A stretch of 6,864 bases of DNA from Candidatus Curtissbacteria bacterium (GCA_016195765.1 JACPYZ010000088.1:1-6864), one strand, 5' to 3'. Counted from the stretch's first letter, positions 1-6,328 are shown. Notes: a model not told the origin generated them from the sequence alone. Numbers and translations: made by a program.

Positions 1-2
1 GT

Positions 3-2702
3 TACGAACAAACAGTTAAAGAAGTTCCCATCCCCCCACACGAAAAAATAGACGTTACGGCAATCTCAGAAAAAGCCGCAACCCTGCTCACTCTAAAACC
101 TTTAACAGAAAAAACTGCCAATGAGCTTGGCATAGGCACGGCTCGTCCCACCTTCACAACCTTTGTAAAAGCGGCAGACAATGTTGCCAATAAAAGTGTC
201 GGACTGGTCCTAAACGACGAAAAAGCTCAACAAGAAGCACTTTACTCTTTGGAAGGTCTTGACCGTTATGAGCTCGGACAAAACATCAATGCTCTTTCTG
301 CACGTCAAAGGGAACTTGACCAAATCATCAAAAAACAAAATCCTACAAATCCTGATTACTTCAGAAATAAGCTGGAATACAAAAACAATATCGATAGATT
401 GCGGTACTACCAAAATGCGAAAAAGTTTTCAGATAGCCAACCAAAGCGAGTCCAAACATATCTTTCCTACTTCAAACATTTGCCACCCGGAAAGCAAATA
501 AATATGGCAACAGTAATTGCCAAAGACACAACAAAAAACTTGATTGGGATGCCATTCATACCAATAAAGGTCATCAAAAGCTTCCCTAAAACAGTAGTCA
601 GCAGCGCTTCTCCTAAAAGCATTTTTAAAATGGTGTACAGCCCCGTCGGAGAGTTTAAAAGCAGCACCATGTTCATGCTACGAAGCCCCAAAGGCTTAAT
701 TTTTGCCCCGAAAACAATACTCAAAAACGAAATGTTCATGGCTGGTCAAACTTTTGGCGCCCTCGGATTCAACCTCGGTAATTTCCGTATGGCGAAAAAC
801 ATTCTAACGATGAATATTGGCGGCATCGCCATGGGAATGGGCATAACACCAGCAGGCATAGCCACAACTTTCACAAAAAAAGCCTTAAAGATTTCTGGTG
901 GCATCTTTGGAGGACTGCTCTACTTGTTTGTCAGTTTGGGTGGCGCAGCATTAACCGGATTCCTGGTCGGAGCCGCCATCGGTGGTGGAATTGGGTTAGT
1001 TACTGGCGGCATTATCGGCTTCCAAGTTGGTCTTGCAACTGCTCCTTTCTTTGGGCCATTTGCAATCATCACTGTTCCAGCATTTACACTCGCGGGAGGC
1101 CTAATCGGAGCCTTAGTAGGCGCCGGCATCGGCGGCGCTGCAGGTGGACTCTTAATGTATGGTATGTCTGGCGGTGGAACACCAGCCGCAACAGCTGGCG
1201 TAGGCGTCGGTGTTGGTGGAGTAACAGGTGCAATTTTAGGCGGTTTCCTAGGATCATTCCTTGGACCCGTAGGTACCGCAATTGGCGCCGTCGTTGGGGC
1301 GTACGTCGGAGCAATCGTTGGTGGTATGGTCGGCTACGGTATTGGTAAATTAATAACCGCACTTGGCCCCGCGCCCAGTGGTGCGATCCTGGGTGGTGCC
1401 CTTGGTTTCATGATTGGTGGACCAGCCCTTATGGTATTCATGGCTTTCACTGGCTGGCTGCTAGGTGGAGGCTGGACCATAATCAAAGATTTTATTGGTG
1501 ACGCTTTTGGCACAGCCGGAGGTGCCGTCGGAAGTGTTTTTGGAGGAATAACTGGTGCAGTTTCTGCAATCTGGAACGGAATAACGGGAGCAGGCAGCGG
1601 CCTCCTAAACGCACTTGGCAATATTGCTGGTGGCTTCTCCAATGCAATCAGTAACATTGCCTCAACAAGTGTTAGTACAGTGACGGGAACAGCAACTTTT
1701 GTCACACTCGGTAGCATTGGGGCCCTCGCTTGGTTTACAGGCATATCCACAAGCACAGCTTTTACAAGTGCCGATACCGATCTTTCCAAGATAACAGCAG
1801 GTAATAACCAATATTTCCAAGTCACCAAAGTGGCCGACAAAAGTCATCTGGAAAATCCGCCACCAAACCAAGAAATCACCTTCACGATCAATCTAACGGC
1901 AAAAGACACCAAGCTTTCAGAAGTTAAAGTCACAGACGAAATGAATGTCCAGAAAAAAAGCGGCAGCCCATTCACAGTAACAGTCGACAAAGACAACAAG
2001 CCGTTTTCACCAATTACTGATTGTCAAAAAGAATACAACCCCAAAGACACTTGTCAGTATATTTTCAAAATTACAGTAGACGATCGATTTATCGATTCCA
2101 CAATTACCAACACCGTTAAAGTCACCGCCACGCCAGAAGGCCAAAGCCCGGTACAAGATTCCACATCTGCAATCGTAACTGTCGGCGCACCACCAACCAG
2201 CTGCTTTACCTTTGAAGGCGATTGGAATAGCAGTGATAAAACCGCCGAAAACGACGCTATTGCCAACCTTTCCAGAGCAACTACATACATGAGCTACCTT
2301 TGTGCCCAAGGCAACGTCAAGCTGGTGAGAGAAAGTGGTTCAGATTGGAACCGCACGAGCTGCCCAAGCACCATTCATCTCACAGATATTGGGGTGGGGT
2401 CTAACAATAAAAACGCTCTCTATGTTCTTGCACACGAATCGGGTCATGTTCTGCAATGCCACGGCCTTCAAGCCTACCAAGACTTTTTATCTCAGCAACC
2501 ATGGAATCCTGAAGGATACATCTGCAGCTATCCGCTTGGCAAAACCAGCTACGAAGACTTTGCCGAATCAATCGCCATCTATGTCGTCTGGCACGGCTTC
2601 AACGTTCGCGGTTGCCCCAGTAGCACTATCAACATGCCAGAACAATACCCACAACATTACCAGTTTCACAAAAGCAAACTCTTTGGAGGTTTTGAATTTT
2701 AA
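3..2702 (+). CDS. Large glycine-zipper membrane protein with DUF11-like and zinc-metallopeptidase-like C-terminal domains (5' end outside window)
   Basis: The frame is open from base 3 to TAA at 2700-2702 (899 residues visible), so the true start lies upstream. The TTG at 249 is only an internal Leu codon. Residues ~1-260 are polar and helical, with no cysteine. Residues ~267-587 form a long glycine/alanine-rich hydrophobic region with many GxxxG-type repeats, probably several membrane segments. Residues ~602-728 resemble a DUF11/Ig-like surface repeat (FTINL..., VKVTDEM, ITNTVKV). The last ~170 residues contain HESGH (811-815, nt 2433-2447) and EDFAES, whose second Glu (855) lies 40 residues later: a gluzincin-like HExxH...E zinc site. 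All eight cysteines fall in the last ~226 residues, which fits an exported, disulfide-stabilised ectodomain. The inferred role is a membrane-anchored surface protease; its substrate is unknown. The HExxH site is clear, but the peptidase family and overall function are uncertain. It is followed by an overlapping gene. Confidence 0.85.
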   Translation, partial: YEQTVKEVPIPPHEKIDVTAISEKAATLLTLKPLTEKTANELGIGTARPTFTTFVKAADNVANKSVGLVLNDEKAQQEALYSLEGLDRYELGQNINALSARQRELDQIIKKQNPTNPDYFRNKLEYKNNIDRLRYYQNAKKFSDSQPKRVQTYLSYFKHLPPGKQINMATVIAKDTTKNLIGMPFIPIKVIKSFPKTVVSSASPKSIFKMVYSPVGEFKSSTMFMLRSPKGLIFAPKTILKNEMFMAGQTFGALGFNLGNFRMAKNILTMNIGGIAMGMGITPAGIATTFTKKALKISGGIFGGLLYLFVSLGGAALTGFLVGAAIGGGIGLVTGGIIGFQVGLATAPFFGPFAIITVPAFTLAGGLIGALVGAGIGGAAGGLLMYGMSGGGTPAATAGVGVGVGGVTGAILGGFLGSFLGPVGTAIGAVVGAYVGAIVGGMVGYGIGKLITALGPAPSGAILGGALGFMIGGPALMVFMAFTGWLLGGGWTIIKDFIGDAFGTAGGAVGSVFGGITGAVSAIWNGITGAGSGLLNALGNIAGGFSNAISNIASTSVSTVTGTATFVTLGSIGALAWFTGISTSTAFTSADTDLSKITAGNNQYFQVTKVADKSHLENPPPNQEITFTINLTAKDTKLSEVKVTDEMNVQKKSGSPFTVTVDKDNKPFSPITDCQKEYNPKDTCQYIFKITVDDRFIDSTITNTVKVTATPEGQSPVQDSTSAIVTVGAPPTSCFTFEGDWNSSDKTAENDAIANLSRATTYMSYLCAQGNVKLVRESGSDWNRTSCPSTIHLTDIGVGSNNKNALYVLAHESGHVLQCHGLQAYQDFLSQQPWNPEGYICSYPLGKTSYEDFAESIAIYVVWHGFNVRGCPSSTINMPEQYPQHYQFHKSKLFGGFEF
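2685..2689 (+). promoter_or_regulatory. Ribosome binding site of the BamE-like membrane protein gene
   Basis: GGAGG lies inside the last codons of the upstream gene, 12 nt before the ATG at 2702. The match to anti-Shine-Dalgarno is strong but the spacing is long. It supports the ATG that overlaps the upstream stop, and so translational coupling. Confidence 0.6.
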
Positions 2703-3265
2703 TGGAAAACTTCAATCTTCAAAACATTGCCAAAATTATCAAAAACGATATCGTACTAATCTCGTTTCTAGTAATTGCCCTTCTTTTGGCAATAGTCTCT
2801 GGGTTTGCCCTAATCAACAGCAAGCCAGAAATCAAGGGCACTCCTTGGCAAAGCATTGAACCAGGCAAAACAACAACCGACCAAATAAAGAAAGTTTTGG
2901 GCGATCCTCAAGAAAGTTCAAACAGCGGCCAAACATTAATGTATTCAAAAAAGGATGACAAGCGCCAAATTGCCGTAGATATCCAAAACAACAAAGCCAC
3001 TGTTATCAAAGAACCTGTTACCCATAACGAAGAAGGCGATTTAAATAGTTACATCCAGAAATTTGGTCAACCAGAAAAAATCCTCTACGGTCCAGACGAA
3101 ACCGCCGCGCCTGGCCACTTTTGGGGTCAAAGAGGCATCCTCGTTTTTGGCAATCCAATAAGTGGAATCATTTTGGAAATATGGTATTTTCCCCCAACCG
3201 ATTTGCGAACATTTTTAAGCCAACACCCAGAACTCAAACCAGAACCGACGCAAAACCGTCCTTAA
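2702..3265 (+). CDS. Single-pass membrane protein with BamE/SmpA-like outer domain
   Basis: 187 residues. A short basic N-terminus precedes one hydrophobic segment (~17-38, IVLISFLVIALLLAIVSGFA), giving a signal anchor with the rest outside the membrane. Residues ~49-69 (W-S-I-E-P-G-K-T-T-T-D-Q-I-K-K-V-L-G-D-P) match the opening of the SmpA/OmlA (BamE)-like fold: a 'GkTt..i...lG.P' helix followed by beta strands. A second similar half starts near 112 (YIQKFGQPEKILYG), so the domain may be duplicated. The tail is proline-rich. The ATG shares its A with the stop of the preceding gene (TAATG), implying co-expression and possibly a physical partnership with that protein. The stop overlaps the stop of the convergent dciA gene. 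BamE proper is an outer-membrane assembly lipoprotein; no lipobox is seen here, so only fold-level similarity is claimed. The precise function is unknown. Confidence 0.8.
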   Translation: MENFNLQNIAKIIKNDIVLISFLVIALLLAIVSGFALINSKPEIKGTPWQSIEPGKTTTDQIKKVLGDPQESSNSGQTLMYSKKDDKRQIAVDIQNNKATVIKEPVTHNEEGDLNSYIQKFGQPEKILYGPDETAAPGHFWGQRGILVFGNPISGIILEIWYFPPTDLRTFLSQHPELKPEPTQNRP

Positions 3266-3561
3266 CTTTTAAACTTCACCCGAACAATTATCTTTTTGCC
3301 AAGCCGAGAGTTGAGTGCCCTTATTAGCTCGCCAGAGCGCATAGAAAGCTCACTTACCATCAACCCGGCGCATTGCACCTCCAGTACTCCATCCTTAAAA
3401 CTTTTCGCATGAACCGCACCGATTTTTGTCTTGGGTAAATCCTGGCAAACCTGAACAAGAACTTCATCAAATGCCCGAATCACCAAAAGAGCATTAATCG
3501 CCCCAGATAGTTTTGAACGCCGAGGTAAACGACCTAATAGATTGCCAACAGGAGTAAACAC
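3262..3561 (-). CDS. dciA: DciA-like (DUF721) helicase-loading protein, short form
   Basis: 99 residues. The protein is one DUF721 KH-like domain: an N-terminal helix (SGAINALLVIRAFDEVL), then the conserved core 'AVHAKSFKDGVLEVQC', then 'SELSMRSGELIRALNSRLGKKIIVRVKF'. The family supplies DciA, which helps load the replicative helicase DnaB at the origin; position beside dnaN and dnaA fits that role. The tryptophans usual in the family ('..W..ivG' and 'ss.wa.EL') are absent, replaced by Phe and Leu/Met, and no C-terminal extension is present. The start is GTG at 3561; an in-frame TAG two codons upstream rules out a longer form. No Shine-Dalgarno is visible. The gene runs in the dnaA-dnaN direction, 39 bp after dnaN, in the place where recF often sits. 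The family call is good; the DciA function is inferred. Confidence 0.8.
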   Translation of the reverse strand: MFTPVGNLLGRLPRRSKLSGAINALLVIRAFDEVLVQVCQDLPKTKIGAVHAKSFKDGVLEVQCAGLMVSELSMRSGELIRALNSRLGKKIIVRVKFKS

Positions 3562-3568
3562 AAACTAG

Positions 3569-3597
3569 ATTTTCAACTGTGAACTGTTAACTGTCAA
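3569..3597 (-). promoter_or_regulatory. Candidate promoter for dciA
   Basis: On the - strand, a perfect TTGACA (3592-3597) is followed after 17 bp by GAAAAT (3569-3574), which matches four of six -10 positions. Transcription would begin within a base or two of the GTG at 3561, so the mRNA could be leaderless, in line with the absent ribosome site. The -35 lies inside the heptanucleotide repeat, so the match could be partly chance. Confidence 0.35.
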
Positions 3598-3605
3598 CCG
3601 TTAAC
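3571..3605. repeat. Five-copy degenerate heptanucleotide tandem repeat between dnaN and dciA
   Basis: Five consecutive 7-mers occupy this stretch: TTTCAAC, TGTGAAC, TGTTAAC, TGTCAAC, CGTTAAC. All end in AAC and differ mainly at positions 1, 2 and 4. The last unit contains the dnaN stop codon (TTA read on the - strand as TAA). The copies fill almost the entire gap up to the dciA start. Confidence 0.85.
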
Positions 3606-4737
3606 TCTGGAGTCTCACTGGCATCACAATGTGGAAAAATTTATCTTTTTCATCAGTCGGCGAAATCTTGCCTGGGTTCAGGCTTTCGACCATTTCAAAA
3701 ATCACGTCTTCGCCGCCAATTACAGCAAGTGCTTCCAGCATATAACGATAATTAAAGGCAATTTCCCCACCCGGTCCCGTAACTGTCACTTCAACCTGCG
3801 CATCTGTTGAGCCAACTTGGCTTGCTGTTGCTTCTACTTTCAAGATGCCTTTTCCCGCCGCTTTGGCATCTGGTTCCACATGAACCTTCACGATACTACC
3901 TGCGTCCCTTGCAAAAATCGAGGCCACCTTAACTAGTTTTGTCAACTCTTCTTTATTAACTACAACTCTTGTCGGGAAGCTCCCCGGAATCACTCTTTGC
4001 CAACCCGGATACTCCCCTTCTATTAGTCTTGAAGTAAATTCGACATCTGCGCAGTTAAAGTTCATTTGCGTTAAGTTTTCAGAAACCTGTATTGCAAACT
4101 TTTCGGCTTCTGTTTCACTCAAAATTTTCCCCACTTCAATTAGCGCTCGCGCTGGTACAATCAGCTTCATATCAACGTCTGCCCCACCTTCAAAGTCCAT
4201 TTGTTCAAAACTCAACCTGTAGCCATCTGTTGCCACCATTTTCAAGTGACCCTTACTAAATTCTGCTAGTACACCAGTTAAAACCGGCCTCCCCTCGTCT
4301 GTTGCCGCAGAAAAAGCCACGCGACCCACCAAACGCGCAAAATCAGCGGCGCTCAGCTCGAGCTTTGTGCCCTTGGTAATAAGTGGTATTGCCGGAAATT
4401 CTTCAGCAGCAATTGTTGCAAGCCTTGCCTTAAACCCCGAAGCACTCACCAAAACTTCTTCGCCAAGCTTTTCCAAAGTCACTTTTCCCTCTGGTAGCTG
4501 CGACACAAACTCCAGAAGCGTTTTGCCGTTTAAGGTTGTTTCACCCTCGACCGCCACTTCGCAAGGCAAAGTCACCCTAGTTGCTGTCTCCAGATTCGTA
4601 GAAAGTATTTCTATGTGACCCTTACCTGTTTTTATCAACAGATTGGCAAGAACCGGCAAGTTTGGTTTGGTAAGTAATGATTTTCCAGCCAGAAGCAAAG
4701 CTTTATTAAGTTCACCTTGTGAAGATGAGAATTTCAT
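3601..4737 (-). CDS. dnaN: DNA polymerase III beta sliding clamp
   Basis: 378 residues, the usual family length. DnaN dimerises into a ring of six similar domains around DNA and tethers DNA polymerase III and other partners. The N-terminus (MKFSSSQGELNKALLLAGK...LPVLANLLIKTG) and the 'STNLETATRVTLPCEV' stretch are typical of domain I (~1-118). Domain II (~125-247) carries 'RPVLTGVLAEF' and 'MVATDGYRL'. Domain III (~250-378) ends in the hallmark 'HIVMPVRL', here followed by QS. The ATG at 4737 is well supported by homology. No Shine-Dalgarno precedes it; the upstream sequence is AT-rich and a -10-like TACAAT lies only eight bases before the ATG, so a leaderless message is possible. It lies 295 bp downstream of dnaA, separated by the origin, and reads toward dciA. 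The call is secure. Confidence 0.98.
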   Translation of the reverse strand: MKFSSSQGELNKALLLAGKSLLTKPNLPVLANLLIKTGKGHIEILSTNLETATRVTLPCEVAVEGETTLNGKTLLEFVSQLPEGKVTLEKLGEEVLVSASGFKARLATIAAEEFPAIPLITKGTKLELSAADFARLVGRVAFSAATDEGRPVLTGVLAEFSKGHLKMVATDGYRLSFEQMDFEGGADVDMKLIVPARALIEVGKILSETEAEKFAIQVSENLTQMNFNCADVEFTSRLIEGEYPGWQRVIPGSFPTRVVVNKEELTKLVKVASIFARDAGSIVKVHVEPDAKAAGKGILKVEATASQVGSTDAQVEVTVTGPGGEIAFNYRYMLEALAVIGGEDVIFEMVESLNPGKISPTDEKDKFFHIVMPVRLQS

Positions 4738-4785
4738 AGAAATAAATTGTAGAGATTAACAAGTTGGGGCAGATCTACAAATACA

Positions 4786-4794
4786 TATATAGCA
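4786..4794 (-). promoter_or_regulatory. Candidate extended -10 promoter for dnaN
   Basis: Read on the - strand this is TGCTATATA: an extended -10 (TGn plus TATATA) about 50 bp before the dnaN ATG. No good -35 is visible, and the site lies within the AT-rich unwinding zone, where such strings are easy to find by chance. TACAAT at 4746-4751 is an alternative -10. Confidence 0.3.
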
Positions 4795-4834
4795 CATTTT
4801 GCACATATAACCCAAAAGACTTTAATAATCAAAA

Positions 4835-4852
4835 CAGTAGCAGTGTAGATAG
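4835..4852 (+). other. DnaA-trio-like tract and GC-rich spacer next to a DnaA box
   Basis: In register with the neighbouring box the triplets are CAG TAG CAG TGT AGA TAG; four of six fit the NAG trio pattern. A four-base ACCC spacer (4853-4856) then leads into the box TGTGCATAT at 4857. AT-rich DNA follows on the other side. The order box, short GC spacer, trios, AT-rich DNA is that described for Bacillus subtilis oriC, where DnaA extends from double-stranded boxes onto single-stranded trios to open DNA. Confidence 0.5.
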
Positions 4853-4889
4853 ACCCTGTGCATATCTTAATAACCGCGCTTAAGCCAAA

Positions 4890-5024
4890 GGTGGATATGG
4901 GCGCATAACAATGTGCAAAAATTCACGCTATTTGTGAATAACTAAGGTTAAATTGTGGACAACTTTACATGTCGAGTGGAAAACTTTTTCCACGAATTTT
5001 TAACTCCTCATAAAATGTGGAAAA
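4890..5024 (-). repeat. Helically phased array of DnaA boxes
   Basis: Box-like 9-mers in one orientation begin at 4890, 4912, 4933, 4954 and 4975, and another at 5016. The steps are 22, 21, 21, 21 and 41 bp, about two (or four) helical turns. All read TGTG-like to AA-like on the + strand, that is TTnTnCACA in the direction of dnaA transcription. Only 4933 is a perfect consensus box. Confidence 0.65.
4976..4993. repeat. Perfect 8-2-8 inverted repeat built of two DnaA-box halves
   Basis: GTGGAAAA, CT, TTTTCCAC: two head-to-head box-like sequences at the dnaA end of the origin. It could seat a pair of opposed DnaA molecules or form a hairpin. GTGGAAAACTTT recurs at 5018-5029, and its complement occurs at 6463-6474. 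Confidence 0.6.
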
Positions 5025-5026
5025 CT

Positions 5027-5036
5027 TTAGCGCTAA
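5027..5036. repeat. Ten-base palindrome across the dnaA stop codon
   Basis: TTAGCGCTAA is perfectly self-complementary and contains the dnaA stop (TAG on the - strand, 5033-5035). It directly follows the last DnaA-box-like site at 5016-5024. Confidence 0.5.
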
Positions 5037-6328
5037 GAATTAAATAAAAAAGGGAGAATTTTTGAATCTACTGAGAAAATTGTAGAGTGGTCTCGACCAC
5101 CCATTAACTGGCCAATTTGTACCAGAGGCAAATCCAGTTCTTTACGCAGCAAATACATCAAAGTTTGCCTTGCGCGCACCAGTGCGGCTTTTCTAGAAAC
5201 TCCACAAATATCACCAGATCTTACTTTGTAATATTTACAAACGGCATCAATAATTTTTCCAGGCGTCACTGCTGGCATTTCTAGTTTTTTGTCTGTGTAT
5301 GAAATCTTCAGTGCTTCTATATCTACTTTGCCACCTGCAAGTTTAACTTGCGCTAGAACCGAAACTAAACTACCTTCAAGTTCGCGCGCACCACCGACGC
5401 ATGATTGAGCCATATGAGCAATAACCTCACTTGGTAAACTGACCCCTTTTTCGCGGCATTTAGCCTGAACAATCGCCATTTTCATTTCCAAATCTGGCAG
5501 GGAAATATCAGCCGCCATCCCGCCTAAAAATCGACTAACCAGCCTTTCTTTAACTTTGCCAAGTTCCCTTGGGTGACGATCCGAGGCGCAAACTACTTGT
5601 TTGCCGGCCATAAAAAGTTCGTTGATTGTAAAGAAAAATTCATCCTGAGTACCTTCTTTGCCAGACAAAAACTGAATATCATCAACCAAAAGAAGATCAA
5701 CTTTTCTGTATTTGTGACGAAATGCTTCCTGCGTCTTGTTTCGGAGTGATTCCACAAACTCGTTAGTAAATTTTTCGGCAGAAACATACATCACTTTCGC
5801 CCCTTCACTTTTTGTGAGCAGCTCGTTGCCAATTGCTTGCAGTAGATGGGTTTTGCCAACGCCGGTTGGGCCATAAATCAAAAGCGGGTTGTAAACACGG
5901 CCAGGTTCTTTGGCAACTTGGGTTGCAACCAAATATGCCAAGTTATTAGAAAAACCAACGACAAAATTGTTAAATGTTTGGTTTCCGAAGAGTCCTTTTA
6001 CATTTGAACTGGCAAAGACTTGGTTAATTTCCCCGGAAAAAATTGGTTCGTTTTTCGGCGCTTTTACAGGAGTTTTTTTAGCAACAACAAAAACCAAAGC
6101 GGCTTTTGTGCCTTGTTTTTCAATCTCTGTTTCAATCTGAGCAAAGTATCTCTTTTCAAGCTGTTCTTTAACAAAACTATTAGGCACACCAATGACTAGA
6201 AGCCAAGAGCCTTCATGTTCCTTGACATCTAAAACATAAGACCCAGAAAACCAGGTCTTAAAAGAAGATGCCGAAAATTGATTTTTTAGTTCTGCAAGAG
6301 CTAAGCTCCAGACTTTTTGTCCGTCCAT
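5033..6328 (-). CDS. dnaA: Chromosomal replication initiator DnaA
   Basis: 431 residues. DnaA binds 9-bp boxes at oriC as an ATP-dependent filament and melts the origin. Domain I (~1-70) carries W7 and W26 in the usual pattern. Domain II is a short linker (~72-110). The AAA+ domain III has Walker A GPTGVGKT (153-160), Walker B LLLVDDIQF (212-220) and an arginine-finger candidate in VSRF (R266). The DNA-binding domain IV (~352-431) has the helix-turn-helix signature GGRDHSTI (410-417). The chain ends 14 residues after that signature, whereas DnaA usually continues with a further helix, so the C-terminus is shorter than classical; neither alternative frame there yields a normal tail. The start at 6328 gives a typical N-terminus and has AGGAG upstream. 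It is divergent from rpmH, with DnaA boxes on both sides, which supports autoregulation. Confidence 0.98.
   Translation of the reverse strand: MDGQKVWSLALAELKNQFSASSFKTWFSGSYVLDVKEHEGSWLLVIGVPNSFVKEQLEKRYFAQIETEIEKQGTKAALVFVVAKKTPVKAPKNEPIFSGEINQVFASSNVKGLFGNQTFNNFVVGFSNNLAYLVATQVAKEPGRVYNPLLIYGPTGVGKTHLLQAIGNELLTKSEGAKVMYVSAEKFTNEFVESLRNKTQEAFRHKYRKVDLLLVDDIQFLSGKEGTQDEFFFTINELFMAGKQVVCASDRHPRELGKVKERLVSRFLGGMAADISLPDLEMKMAIVQAKCREKGVSLPSEVIAHMAQSCVGGARELEGSLVSVLAQVKLAGGKVDIEALKISYTDKKLEMPAVTPGKIIDAVCKYYKVRSGDICGVSRKAALVRARQTLMYLLRKELDLPLVQIGQLMGGRDHSTIFSVDSKILPFLFNS

Larger units (their letters stand above)
4738..5032. other. oriC: Replication origin (oriC), dnaA-dnaN intergenic region
   Basis: A gene-free 295 bp gap between dnaA and dnaN with the parts expected of a bacterial origin. 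On the dnaA side is a run of DnaA-box-like 9-mers: 4857 TGTGCATAT, 4890 GGTGGATAT, 4912 TGTGCAAAA, 4933 TGTGAATAA, 4954 TGTGGACAA, 4975 AGTGGAAAA, 5016 TGTGGAAAA. The box at 4933 is a perfect TTATNCACA on the - strand; the others carry one or more mismatches. Opposite-strand boxes lie at 4797 (TTTTGCACA) and 4986 (TTTTCCACG). A trio-like tract (4835-4852) and an AT-rich stretch (about 4781-4834) lie toward dnaN, the expected unwinding side. The gap also holds the dnaN promoter region. Origin function is inferred from this layout. Confidence 0.85.

Noticed and set aside
249..251. TTG as the start of the membrane protein gene
   Set aside because: The frame is open to the window edge and there is no ribosome site in front of this codon; it is an internal Leu.
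920..1840. Several long open frames on the - strand within the membrane protein gene
   Set aside because: They are antisense to Gly/Ala codons (GGN, GCN), giving Pro/Arg/Ala-rich strings without domains; shadows of a coding region that is well supported on the + strand.
2335..2859. A 174-residue + strand frame spanning the gene junction
   Set aside because: It overlaps two real genes in another frame, including the HESGH region, and its product has no recognisable features.
5030..5060. Frameshift at the end of dnaA
   Set aside because: Reading on in either other frame across the T-rich tract gives no typical DnaA tail and soon meets a stop, so the short C-terminus is treated as real.
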